A stretch of 64,000 bases of DNA from Arthrobacter ulcerisalmonis. GTDB taxonomy: Bacteria > Actinomycetota > Actinomycetes > Actinomycetales > Micrococcaceae. Shown in pieces: positions 31,139 to 39,246 of the stretch. The notes under the pieces are model-generated. The model was given only the letters and a program-made list of their open reading frames with translations. It did no database searches and had not been told where the DNA came from. The translations under genes and the position numbers were made by a program. The DNA lies in the NCBI RefSeq assembly GCF_900609065.1, contig NZ_UXAU01000018.1, forward strand, positions 1 to 64,000, given 5' to 3'. How positions within the stretch are numbered: the stretch's first letter is position 1; each line of letters starts with the position of its first letter.

Positions 31139-31408
31139 ATGAGCGGCAAGATTCCAGCAGCAGGAAGTACGACGCCGGCCGCCCAGGTCAGTCCCGGATC
31201 CGCACCAGCACGGGTGGTCACCGTTGTCTGGGGCCTGATTGTCCTGGCCCTCGCCGCCCTGACGGTGGTGGCGCAACTCGGCGTGATCCAGCTGAATGGC
31301 ACGTACGTTTTGCTTGGCCTGCTAATTGGTGCGGGGGCTGCCCTGGTGATCGGCGGAATTCTGTCGGCACGGAAACGTGACAATACCCCCACAACACGAA
31401 AGTCTTGA
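31139..31408 (+). CDS. Small two-helix membrane protein
   Basis: An 89-residue protein with a Pro/Ala/Ser-rich start, membrane helices at about residues 26-48 and 53-75, and a basic end (ARKRDNTPTTRKS). GAGAGGAAC ribosome site before the ATG. It lies between two PspC genes with 2- and 3-base gaps, so it is probably part of the same envelope-stress unit; no known family. Confidence 0.85.
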   Translation: MSGKIPAAGSTTPAAQVSPGSAPARVVTVVWGLIVLALAALTVVAQLGVIQLNGTYVLLGLLIGAGAALVIGGILSARKRDNTPTTRKS

Positions 31409-31411
31409 ACC

Positions 31412-31666
31412 ATGGAAAAATTCTTCAGCATTGTCAGGGGCACCGGACTTCGACGCGGCCCACAGCGGTGGTTGGGCGGCGTGCTGGGTGGTATCGCGGC
31501 ACGATTGAACGTTGATGTGGCATATGTCCGGATCGGTTACCTGGTCTTCTGTCTCCTCCCGGGACCGGCGTTTGTCCTCTACCTGGTTCTGTGGGCCGTC
31601 ATCCCGGACCAGCGCAACACGATCGCCCTGCAGGGGTTCCTGGATCGCCGGTCCACCAACCGCTAG
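31412..31666 (+). CDS. Short PspC-domain protein
   Basis: An 84-residue protein that is essentially one PspC domain: GGVLGGIAARLNVDVAYVRIG near residues 25-45 (described, not continuous in quote elsewhere) and a membrane helix (YLVFCLLPGPAFVLYLVLWA, residues 46-65). PspC proteins act as membrane-bound partners of stress regulators. Third PspC domain in 3.6 kb; last gene of the unit starting at 29628. Confidence 0.9.
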   Translation: MEKFFSIVRGTGLRRGPQRWLGGVLGGIAARLNVDVAYVRIGYLVFCLLPGPAFVLYLVLWAVIPDQRNTIALQGFLDRRSTNR

Positions 31667-31784
31667 GTCCACCGCACCTCCCTCGATGGACCTTCGCCAC
31701 CGGGCGGGGGTCCATCGACCGGTTGACGGGAAGTTCAACCGGTTCATGGTGGTGGCGGGCGGGCTTCGGTGACAGGCTGGGACC

Positions 31785-32699
31785 ATGCGAACCACAGCCT
31801 CACCAGGCACGGCAGCCGACGCCATCACCATTCGGGATGTGCACAAAACCTACAAACTCCCCTCCGGGGCCACCCTCGCGGCGGTGGCAGGGCTCAACCT
31901 GAGCATCGCCGCCGGTGAAACGTATGCCCTTCTGGGCCCCAACGGCGCCGGCAAATCCACCACCATCGAGATCCTTGAGGGCCACCGGCACCCCGACCGC
32001 GGCGAAGTCAGGGTCCTGGGCTCCTCGCCATGGAAGGCGGCGCCGGCCTTCCGGGCAAGGATCGGGATCGTCCTGCAGGAAGCCACCGATGCGGGCGAAC
32101 TCCGGGTCTCCGAGGCGCTAGGCTCGCTGGCCAAGTGCTTCCCTTCCCCACGGCCAGTCGCTGAGGTGGTCGCCGCCGTGGGACTGGAGGGCAAGGAAAG
32201 TGTCCGGATCGCTACGCTCTCCGGCGGCCAGCGTCGACGCCTTGACGTGGCCCTGGGAATCATCGGCAATCCCGAGGTCCTTTTCCTCGACGAACCCACC
32301 ACCGGATTCGACCCGGCGGCGCGGCGGCAATTCTGGGAACTCATCCGCTCACTGGGGGCTGCAGGTACCACGATCGTCCTGACAACCCATTACCTGGACG
32401 AGGCGGAGCAATTGGCCGATCGGATCGGTGTCATCAACCACGGCCGCCTGATCGGCGAGGGCAAGCCCGATGAGATCGGTGGCCCCGAACTCCGCGTCCC
32501 CAAGGTCACCTGGCGGGATCATGCCGGCCAGCACGAGGTGGTCACCACCAGCCCGGCCGCTGTGGTTCATGAAATTTCCGACGGCGGCCGGCAGGAACCG
32601 CTGGAACTGGCGGTGGTCCGCCCCAGCCTGGAGGACGTCTACCTGCAACTCATCGAAGCTGCCCGGCCCGAGCCGGCGGCAGTAGGAGCGCAGTCATGA
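31785..32699 (+). CDS. ABC transporter ATP-binding protein
   Basis: A 304-residue ABC-2 exporter ATPase. Walker A GPNGAGKST at residues 51-59, signature LSGGQRRRLD near 145, Walker B VLFLDEPTTGFD near 164, H-loop TTHYLDEAEQLADR near 203. The C-terminal part after residue 220 is a small accessory domain. It overlaps the permease gene by 4 bases (ATGA). The sequence CAGGCT lies exactly six bases before the ATG, a weak variant of the leaderless promoter pattern of this window. Substrate unknown; the linked two-component system suggests drug or antimicrobial peptide export. Confidence 0.95.
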   Translation: MRTTASPGTAADAITIRDVHKTYKLPSGATLAAVAGLNLSIAAGETYALLGPNGAGKSTTIEILEGHRHPDRGEVRVLGSSPWKAAPAFRARIGIVLQEATDAGELRVSEALGSLAKCFPSPRPVAEVVAAVGLEGKESVRIATLSGGQRRRLDVALGIIGNPEVLFLDEPTTGFDPAARRQFWELIRSLGAAGTTIVLTTHYLDEAEQLADRIGVINHGRLIGEGKPDEIGGPELRVPKVTWRDHAGQHEVVTTSPAAVVHEISDGGRQEPLELAVVRPSLEDVYLQLIEAARPEPAAVGAQS

Positions 32700-33538
32700 A
32701 CACCGAAGTCCTCGCCCCGACATGGAAGCCGTCTGCCCTCCGGTTGGGCCTGCACCGGGCGGCGCTGGAGATCAAATTATTTAACCGGGATGTGCTTTCT
32801 CTGCTCCTGGTCCTCTTCTTCCCTATCCTGATGCTCTCGCTGTTTGGCACCGTCTTTGGCTCGGAGCCCACGTTTGGCGCCGACCCCGCCGGCAATGGCG
32901 GCATCACCCCGGCGCACTACTACCTACCAGGCATGCTGGCGCTCAGCACAGTCTTGAGCGGCTTCCAGAACCTCAGCAGCTACGTGGCTACCGAGCGATT
33001 CAATGGCACCGTGAAGCGCCTGGCAGGGACCCCGCTGCCCGCGATGTCCTATTTCCTGGGGAAGACCGGCCAGACGCTGTATCTGATCATCACCCAGACC
33101 GTCCTGCTCCTGCTGGCTGCCCGCTTCCTCTTCGACGTGCCGCTACCCACAGACCTTGACCAATGGGCCTTGCTGGCCGGGGTCATGGTGTTATCCACGG
33201 CGGCCTGGGCCACGGTGGCCATTGCCTTCACGGCGGTGCCGAAATCCCCGCAGAGCGCAGCAACACTGGCCGTCTTCCCGGTCCTGCTGCTCTCCTTCAC
33301 CTCAGGGGTGTACTTCCCGTTCTCCCAGCTCCCCATCTGGCTGCAGTCCATCACCAACTTCTTCCCCCTGCGCTGGACGGCGAGCGCGTTCCGTTCGGTG
33401 CTGCTGCCTGAGCAGTTCGCCGCAGCAGAGCCGGGCGGCAGCTACAACCTGGGACTCGCCGTCGTGGTTCTGCTGGCCTGGCTGGTGATCGGGGCCGTGC
33501 TGGCCCGGTTCGCGTTCAAGTGGCCACCGCAGCGGTGA
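32696..33538 (+). CDS. ABC-2 type permease
   Basis: A 280-residue integral membrane protein with six helices; the family signature region (FFPILMLSLFGTVFG near residues 41-55) and a helix with GVYFPFSQLPIWLQ near 200-213. It pairs with the ATPase it overlaps, and is itself overlapped by the kinase gene. Confidence 0.93.
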   Translation: MNTEVLAPTWKPSALRLGLHRAALEIKLFNRDVLSLLLVLFFPILMLSLFGTVFGSEPTFGADPAGNGGITPAHYYLPGMLALSTVLSGFQNLSSYVATERFNGTVKRLAGTPLPAMSYFLGKTGQTLYLIITQTVLLLLAARFLFDVPLPTDLDQWALLAGVMVLSTAAWATVAIAFTAVPKSPQSAATLAVFPVLLLSFTSGVYFPFSQLPIWLQSITNFFPLRWTASAFRSVLLPEQFAAAEPGGSYNLGLAVVVLLAWLVIGAVLARFAFKWPPQR

Positions 33539-34800
33539 CGGTGGCGAACGACGGCGGCCGCTCCGCAAGGTTGCTGCCGGCCCGCTCGGTGTGGACCACG
33601 TCGATGGTGTGGTGGCACCTTGGCTTCTATGCCGCCTTGGTGAGCGTGGCCTACCTGACGCTGTTTGGGCAGCCGGTCACAGCAGAAACCGCCATCGTGT
33701 TGGTGTCCATGGGAGTGCTTGCTGCTGTCTACCCGTTCCTGACCAGGGTCTCCGACCTGCGGACCGGCCGCTCCAGCCTGTACGTGGTGGTGCTGGTCCT
33801 GGTGGTGGTGTTCCTGGCGTTCGTGAACAACTCCTCTGGAGCCCTCCTATTCATCGCCTTCCCGCAGGTCTGGATGTTCACGGCGTCCCAGAAGCAGGGC
33901 ATTGTGGCAACGGCTGTGCTTTGCGCGGGGGTCGCCGCCGGTCAGGTGAGCCGCTGGGGCTTCGCGACACCCGACGTCTACGGGATCACCGCCCAACTGG
34001 TGACGTCCTTCGTAGCCAGCTGCATGATCGGGCTGTGGATTTCGCGGGTGATCGAACAAAGCGAACAGCGGGCACAGCTCCTGGCCGAACTGGAGGCCAC
34101 CCGGGCAGACCTGAACGCGGCAGAGCAGGCCCGCGGCGCACTGGCCGAACGTGAACGGATGGCCCGCGAAATCCACGACACCCTGGCCCAAGGCTTCACC
34201 TCCATTGCCATGCTGTCCGAGGCTGGGCAGGCACAGTTGCGCCGCGACGGTCCGCCCGAACTGCGCCGAACCCTCGAAACCATCTCCAGCACGGCCAGGG
34301 AGAGCCTGGCCGAAGCACGGTCCCTGGTGGCATCCGGCGTCCCCACGGACGTGCGCGGCGGCGATCTTCTCGCGGCCCTCCAACGTCTCCCCACCAGCAT
34401 GCACCTCGCGGGAATCCGCGTAGCAGTCCAAATCCCGGAAACCCTCCCGCAGCTCAGTTCCATCCACCAAGTGGCCCTACTGCGGACCGCGCAAGAGGCG
34501 CTCAACAACGTCCGCCGGCATGCGTCTGCGACCTCGGCAACCGTGAAGCTTCGGCTGGCAGCCAGCGGCGAACTGCGGCTCAGCATCGAGGACAACGGCA
34601 CGGGGTTCGATCCAGCTGCAGCATCCCCCGGGTTCGGCCTCCGGTCGATGGCCGCCCGGCTGGCCGAGATCGGCGGTTGGCTGGACGTGGCGTCCACCGG
34701 CGCAGGAACGCGGCTGACCGCCGTCGTACCGGTCCCCGCCGGGGACGCACCTGGCGCGCCCGGCACCCCGAAACCAGCCACGAAGGAGCACCCCGCATGA
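33535..34800 (+). CDS. Sensor histidine kinase
   Basis: About 421 residues from the GTG at 33535, which overlaps the permease stop as GTGA; an alternative GTG at 33520 adds five residues. Four to six membrane helices cover residues 20-170. A helix with ERERMAREIHDTLAQGF holds the phospho-acceptor His near residue 213, and the HATPase domain (DNGTGFDPAAASPGFGLRSM) is near 350-375. It overlaps the response-regulator gene by 4 bases, so transporter and two-component genes form one operon of BceABRS-like logic, though with a NarL-type pair. Confidence 0.93.
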   Translation: MTVANDGGRSARLLPARSVWTTSMVWWHLGFYAALVSVAYLTLFGQPVTAETAIVLVSMGVLAAVYPFLTRVSDLRTGRSSLYVVVLVLVVVFLAFVNNSSGALLFIAFPQVWMFTASQKQGIVATAVLCAGVAAGQVSRWGFATPDVYGITAQLVTSFVASCMIGLWISRVIEQSEQRAQLLAELEATRADLNAAEQARGALAERERMAREIHDTLAQGFTSIAMLSEAGQAQLRRDGPPELRRTLETISSTARESLAEARSLVASGVPTDVRGGDLLAALQRLPTSMHLAGIRVAVQIPETLPQLSSIHQVALLRTAQEALNNVRRHASATSATVKLRLAASGELRLSIEDNGTGFDPAAASPGFGLRSMAARLAEIGGWLDVASTGAGTRLTAVVPVPAGDAPGAPGTPKPATKEHPA

Positions 34801-35429
34801 CTGACCAAGCAATGGTTCGGGTGGTCCTGGCCGATGACCACCCCGTGGTGCGCGGCGGCCTGGCGGCCCTGCTGGGAACGGTGGCCGGCATCGAGGTGCT
34901 GGCCGAGGCAGCCGACGGTCAGCAGGCGTTAACAGCCGTAGCCGAGCACGCCCCAGACGTGGTGCTGATGGACCTACGGATGCCCGTCCTGGATGGCGCT
35001 GGCGCCACCGAACAGATCCGCGCCAACCATCCGCTGACCAAGGTACTGATCCTGACCACGTACGACGGCGACGCCGACATTGTGCGTGCCGTGGAGTCCG
35101 GGGCGGTGGGGTATCTCCTGAAGGACTCGCTGGGGCAGGTCATCATCGACGCGGTGTTTGCGGCGGCCAGGGGCGAAACGGTGCTCGCCCCTCCGGTGGC
35201 TGCCCGGTTGGTATCGCGCCTCCGTGCCCCCGAACTGCCACAGTTGACGGCCCGGGAAGTCCAGGTCCTCCGCTGCGTCTCCCAGGGCCTCAGCAACCCG
35301 GAGATAGCTGCGGCCCTGCACATCGCCGAGGCCACCGTCAAAACTCACCTTCTGCGGGTGTTCACCAAGCTGGACGTCGATGATCGCACCCGGGCCGTGG
35401 TCATCGCCCTGGAACGCGGCGTTCTGTAA
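34797..35429 (+). CDS. LuxR/NarL-type response regulator
   Basis: A 210-residue regulator with receiver domain (VVLADDHPVVRGGL near residues 6-19, Asp in DVVLMDLRMP near 56, Lys in GYLLKDSL near 107) and LuxR helix-turn-helix (TAREVQVLRCVSQGLSNPEI near 152-171). ATG 34797 overlaps the kinase stop; GGAG site upstream. Likely controls the linked ABC exporter. Confidence 0.95.
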   Translation: MTDQAMVRVVLADDHPVVRGGLAALLGTVAGIEVLAEAADGQQALTAVAEHAPDVVLMDLRMPVLDGAGATEQIRANHPLTKVLILTTYDGDADIVRAVESGAVGYLLKDSLGQVIIDAVFAAARGETVLAPPVAARLVSRLRAPELPQLTAREVQVLRCVSQGLSNPEIAAALHIAEATVKTHLLRVFTKLDVDDRTRAVVIALERGVL

Positions 35430-35434
35430 CGGGT

Positions 35435-35465
35435 TTGTGTCCCGCCCCACACCGCCCAGTACAAT
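35435..35465 (+). promoter_or_regulatory. Candidate pfkA promoter
   Basis: TACAAT (35460-35465) is a good -10; TTGTGT (35435-35440) is a weak -35 at 19 bases. Leader of about 55 bases. Confidence 0.4.
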
Positions 35466-35525
35466 CTAGGTGAGCTCAGCGTGGCGCTCTGCCTGTACAC
35501 CATCTCTCCAGGATTTGAGCGAAAC

Positions 35526-36551
35526 ATGAAAATTGGAATCCTCACCAGCGGCGGCGACTGCCCCGGCCTCAACGCGGTCATCCGCGGCGCCGTCCTCAAA
35601 GGAATCGCCATCCACGGCCACGAGTTCGTCGGGTTCCTCGACGGCTGGCGCGGCGTCGTTGAAGGCGACATCATCGACATCCCCCGCACCATGGTCCGCG
35701 GCATCGCCAAGCAGGGCGGCACCATCCTGGGCACCTCCCGGACCAACCCGTTCGAAAACGGCGGCGGACCCGAGGTCATCAAGGCCCACATGGACCGGCT
35801 GGGAATCGATGCGATCATCGCGATCGGCGGCGAAGGCACCCTCGCTGCAGCCAAGCGGCTGACCGACGCCGGCCTGAAGATCGTCGGCGTCCCCAAGACA
35901 GTGGACAACGACCTCGACGCCACTGACTACACCTTCGGCTTCGATACCGCCGTGCAGATCGCCACCGAAGCCATCGACCGGCTGCGCACCACCGGCGAAT
36001 CCCACCACCGCTGCATGATCGCCGAGGTCATGGGCCGGCACGTCGGCTGGATCGCCCTGCACGCCGGGATGGCCGCCGGCGCCCACGCCATCCTCATCCC
36101 CGAACAGAAAACCAGCATCGAGCAGATCGCCGAATGGGTCAAGGACGCCCACGAACGTGGCCGCGCGCCGCTCGTTGTGGTCGCAGAGGGCTTCGTGCCG
36201 GACCACATGGAATCCCCGCACTCCGAACGCGGCCTGGATACCTTCGGCAGGCCCCGCCTCGGCGGCATCGCAGACCAGCTCGCGCCCGAGCTTGAAGCCC
36301 GGACAGGTGTGGAAACCCGCGCCACGATCCTGGGACACATCCAGCGCGGCGGCGTCCCCACCGCCTTCGACCGCGTGCTGGCCACCCGCCTGGGCATGGC
36401 CGCCATCGACTCCGTGGTGGACGGCCATTGGGGCACCATGGTGGCGCTCAAGGGCACCGACATTGAGCATGTCCGCTTCGAAGAAGCCCTGGGCCAGCTC
36501 AAGACCGTTCCGCAGCACCGCTACGAGGAAGCCGCCGTCCTCTTCGGCTAG
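35526..36551 (+). CDS. pfkA: 6-phosphofructokinase
   Basis: A 341-residue PFK that phosphorylates fructose 6-phosphate in glycolysis. The start at 35526 (MKIGILTSGGDCPG) gives family length. GGEGT puts Gly at position 104 (E. coli numbering), the ATP-type residue; PKTVDND puts Lys at 124, which is the PPi-type residue. MGRHVGW and GHIQRGG are also present. The ATP form is preferred on Gly104 but phosphate donor should be tested. Preceded by a promoter candidate with TACAAT. Confidence 0.93.
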   Translation: MKIGILTSGGDCPGLNAVIRGAVLKGIAIHGHEFVGFLDGWRGVVEGDIIDIPRTMVRGIAKQGGTILGTSRTNPFENGGGPEVIKAHMDRLGIDAIIAIGGEGTLAAAKRLTDAGLKIVGVPKTVDNDLDATDYTFGFDTAVQIATEAIDRLRTTGESHHRCMIAEVMGRHVGWIALHAGMAAGAHAILIPEQKTSIEQIAEWVKDAHERGRAPLVVVAEGFVPDHMESPHSERGLDTFGRPRLGGIADQLAPELEARTGVETRATILGHIQRGGVPTAFDRVLATRLGMAAIDSVVDGHWGTMVALKGTDIEHVRFEEALGQLKTVPQHRYEEAAVLFG

Positions 36552-36579
36552 AACGACAGCAGGGCCCTAGGCTGGAGGC

Positions 36580-37296
36580 ATGACTCTCGACGCCGGTTCC
36601 GCCGCCATCATCCAGCTTGCCTGGGCTCGCCGGCTGGGACTTGCCGACGACGCTTTCGAGCCTGCCCTGACCGTGGGCGAACGAGTGGTCCGGGCCGACG
36701 ATTCGGCCCGGACCGTGCAGTTTGTCCGGCTATTCGGCAGTTCCGCCCTGGTAGGTCCGCAATGGCTTATCGATGCCGCAGCAGACGTGCCGGATACGGA
36801 CCTGGCCCAGCACTTGACGCTCTTGACCTTGACTCGGGAGCACGGCGGTCACGGGCTGGGAGCCGCTGCACTGTTCTTCGCCGACGACCTTCCGCTGCAG
36901 CAGCCAGCCGAAGAAATGACTGTTTCGCACGGTAACCCGGAAGCCATTGAGCTGGAAAGCAGATGCCCTCCGGATGACGTGAATGAGGTAAGCCTCGCCG
37001 ACTTGGAACATCGTTTCACGATTGTCCATGAGGAAGAGGACCAGCGGTTGCCCCTTGCCTGCGGCGCCTACTCAGAGTGGCAGGGCCTCCTGGCCCACCT
37101 CGGTGTCCTGGTGGATCCAGAGTGGCGGCGCCGCGGGCTGGGCTCACTCGTTGCGTCCATTGCAGCGCATGAGGCCTTGGCATCCGGACTGACGCTGCAA
37201 TGGCGCACCGACGTGAGTAACACTGGCGCGCTGGCGCTGGCCCGCCAGCTGGGATTATCAGCTGGCGGAATCCAGACCAGCGTCCACCTTGGCTGA
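36580..37296 (+). CDS. GNAT family N-acetyltransferase
   Basis: A 238-residue protein whose C-terminal half has the GNAT acetyl-CoA loop (EWRRRGLGSLVASI near residues 178-191) and a following NTGALALARQLG helix. The N-terminal half is not typical; it may be a divergent second domain. A leaderless-type TAGGCT lies at 36568-36573, six bases before ATG. The 3' end overlaps the convergent MFS gene by 39 bases. Substrate unknown. Confidence 0.85.
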   Translation: MTLDAGSAAIIQLAWARRLGLADDAFEPALTVGERVVRADDSARTVQFVRLFGSSALVGPQWLIDAAADVPDTDLAQHLTLLTLTREHGGHGLGAAALFFADDLPLQQPAEEMTVSHGNPEAIELESRCPPDDVNEVSLADLEHRFTIVHEEEDQRLPLACGAYSEWQGLLAHLGVLVDPEWRRRGLGSLVASIAAHEALASGLTLQWRTDVSNTGALALARQLGLSAGGIQTSVHLG

Positions 37297-38781
37297 CGCT
37301 GGTTCAGCCGTCGCGGCACCCCAAGCCGGAATCGGCTGCGGCTTGGCAAAGAACAGCGCCACCGCTGCGCCCACCAGGATGACGGCGGCGGGCAGCAGGA
37401 TGGACTGGGCCATCGCCGTCGAGAATCCTGCCTGCAGGGCTTCCGGTAGCGTGCCGGACATGGCCATGCCACCGCCTGCCGCTTCGCCAGAACCGTTGCT
37501 GGGCAACTCGGCCGCGAGCCGAGACTGGATCAGCACTGCAATGGCCGCGCTGCCCAAGACGGCGCCGATCTGCCGGGTGGTGTTGTAGACGCCCGAGCCT
37601 GCGCCTGCCTGCCGTAGGGGCAGGTTCCTGGTGGCGGTGGTGCTGAGCGGGGCCCAGATTCCCGCGTTCGCCAACCCCAGGACGGCGCTGGGCAGCAGGA
37701 ACAGCAGGATGGGGGTGTCCGGCTGCATGAGTGCTGAGTTCCAGACCAGGGAGACGGCCATCAGGGTGAGCCCGGTGAAGGTGATGTATTTGGGGTTCAC
37801 GCGATCAACGAGTTTGCCGACCACCGGTGCCAGCCCGCCGGAAATGAGCGCCATGGGCACCATCATCAGTGCTGACTGGGTGGGCGTGAGGCCACGGACC
37901 AGCTGGAAGTAGAAGATGAGCGGCAGGCCAAAGGCGGTCACGGTGAAGCCAACCGTAGTGATGCCGATGTTCGCCAGGGAGAAGTTGCGGTCCCGGAACA
38001 GGCCGAGGGGAAGGAGCGGCTCGCCCTTGTTCAGGCGCTGCCACACAACAAACGCCACTAGCACCACAATGCCGGTGATGATCAGGCCCCAGACACTGAT
38101 GGGTCCGGTGATGGTGCCCCAGTTGTAGGTCTCACCTTCCTGGATGCCGAAGACGAGCAGGAAGAGGCCCACGGCGCTGAGCAGGACTCCGGGGATGTCG
38201 AACCGGTGCGGGTGGGTGCTTAGTGTGGGCACATTGCGGACGGCGAGGATGAAGCCAATGATGCCGACCGGGACATTGATGAAGAAGATCCACTCCCAGC
38301 CGAGGCTGTCCACCAGGACGCCGCCCAGGATGGGGCCAACCAGGGTGGCGACGCCAGCGGTGGCACCCCACACGGCCATCGCGGAACCGCGGCGGTCCGG
38401 CGGGAAGATCCGGGTGATGACAGCCATGGTCTGCGGTGTCATCAGTGCGGCGCCGAGTCCTTGCAGGATCCGGGCAGCGATGAGCATCTCAACGTTGCCG
38501 GACAGTCCACACCATAGCGAGGCCAGCGTGAAGACGACCAGCCCGGACAGGTAGAGGCGTTTGGGACCAAACCTGTCCCCCAGCCGGCCCGTGATCAGCA
38601 GCGGAACTGCGTAGGCCAACAGGTAGGCGCTGGTCACCCAAATCACCGCGTTGATATCGGCGTTCAGGCCTTCCATGATCCGCGGGTTCGCCACGGAAAC
38701 GATCGTGGTGTCGATCAGGATCATGAAGAACCCGATCACCAGCGACCACAAGGCCGCCCACGGTTTGGCTACGATTTCCAC
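37258..38781 (-). CDS. MFS transporter, DHA2 (14-helix drug:H+ antiporter) family
   Basis: A 507-residue multidrug-type exporter with about 14 helices. Motif A GRLGDRFGPKRLY near residues 66-78, the motif C-like GPILGGVLVDSLGWEWIFF near 150-168 and IDTTIVSVANP near 23-33 are typical of the EmrB/QacA group. Start is GTG at 38781 with AAGGATGA upstream. 3' end overlaps the convergent GNAT gene. Confidence 0.93.
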   Translation of the reverse strand: MEIVAKPWAALWSLVIGFFMILIDTTIVSVANPRIMEGLNADINAVIWVTSAYLLAYAVPLLITGRLGDRFGPKRLYLSGLVVFTLASLWCGLSGNVEMLIAARILQGLGAALMTPQTMAVITRIFPPDRRGSAMAVWGATAGVATLVGPILGGVLVDSLGWEWIFFINVPVGIIGFILAVRNVPTLSTHPHRFDIPGVLLSAVGLFLLVFGIQEGETYNWGTITGPISVWGLIITGIVVLVAFVVWQRLNKGEPLLPLGLFRDRNFSLANIGITTVGFTVTAFGLPLIFYFQLVRGLTPTQSALMMVPMALISGGLAPVVGKLVDRVNPKYITFTGLTLMAVSLVWNSALMQPDTPILLFLLPSAVLGLANAGIWAPLSTTATRNLPLRQAGAGSGVYNTTRQIGAVLGSAAIAVLIQSRLAAELPSNGSGEAAGGGMAMSGTLPEALQAGFSTAMAQSILLPAAVILVGAAVALFFAKPQPIPAWGAATAEPASAKVDAGLDSAS

Positions 38782-38802
38782 TCAGTCATCCTTCGGGGTT
38801 GG

Positions 38803-38827
38803 TGGCCCGCCCGGAGGTTCCGGGCCA
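38803..38827 (-). terminator. Weak hairpin after the ankyrin gene
   Basis: TGGCCCG (38803-38809) pairs with CGGGCCA (38821-38827), 3 bases past the ankyrin stop; no T-run, so a weak terminator at best. Confidence 0.35.
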
Positions 38828-38829
38828 GC

Positions 38830-39246
38830 CTAGGCCAGGAGGTCCAAGATCTCCTGGCGGGCGAACATCTGTGCGGCGTCCCTGGCGGAGGGCTGTCCGG
38901 CGTCAGGGTCTGCGCCTGCATCAAGCAGTGCGCGGGCCACGTCGATGTAGCCCTTGAATGCAGCTCCGGCGAGAGGTGTCTGGCCACGGTCGTTCGCTGC
39001 ATCGGCGGATGCGCCGTGCTCAAGGATGAGCCGGACGGTGTCCACATGCCCATGGTACGCCGCCAGCATCAGTAACGAGTCCCCAGCTGCGTTGGTCATC
39101 GTGGCGGGCGCTCCGGCAGCCAGATAGGCGCGCAGCAGTTCGGTGTTTCCTTCGCGTGCTGCCTCAAAGAGCGTGTGCGCCAGGTCTACTGCATCCTGGT
39201 CCGGGGCTCCGGTTGGTGCTGGCTGCTGGCCGGCTGTCTCACTCAT
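38830..39246 (-). CDS. Ankyrin repeat protein
   Basis: A 138-residue protein of about three to four ankyrin repeats (DSLLMLAAYHGHVDTVRLIL near 55-74, GQTPLAGAAFKGYIDVARAL near 88-107). Such small bacterial proteins bind other proteins; the partner is unknown. Its ATG overlaps the YgfZ stop (ATGA), so it is translated together with it. Confidence 0.9.
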   Translation of the reverse strand: MSETAGQQPAPTGAPDQDAVDLAHTLFEAAREGNTELLRAYLAAGAPATMTNAAGDSLLMLAAYHGHVDTVRLILEHGASADAANDRGQTPLAGAAFKGYIDVARALLDAGADPDAGQPSARDAAQMFARQEILDLLA

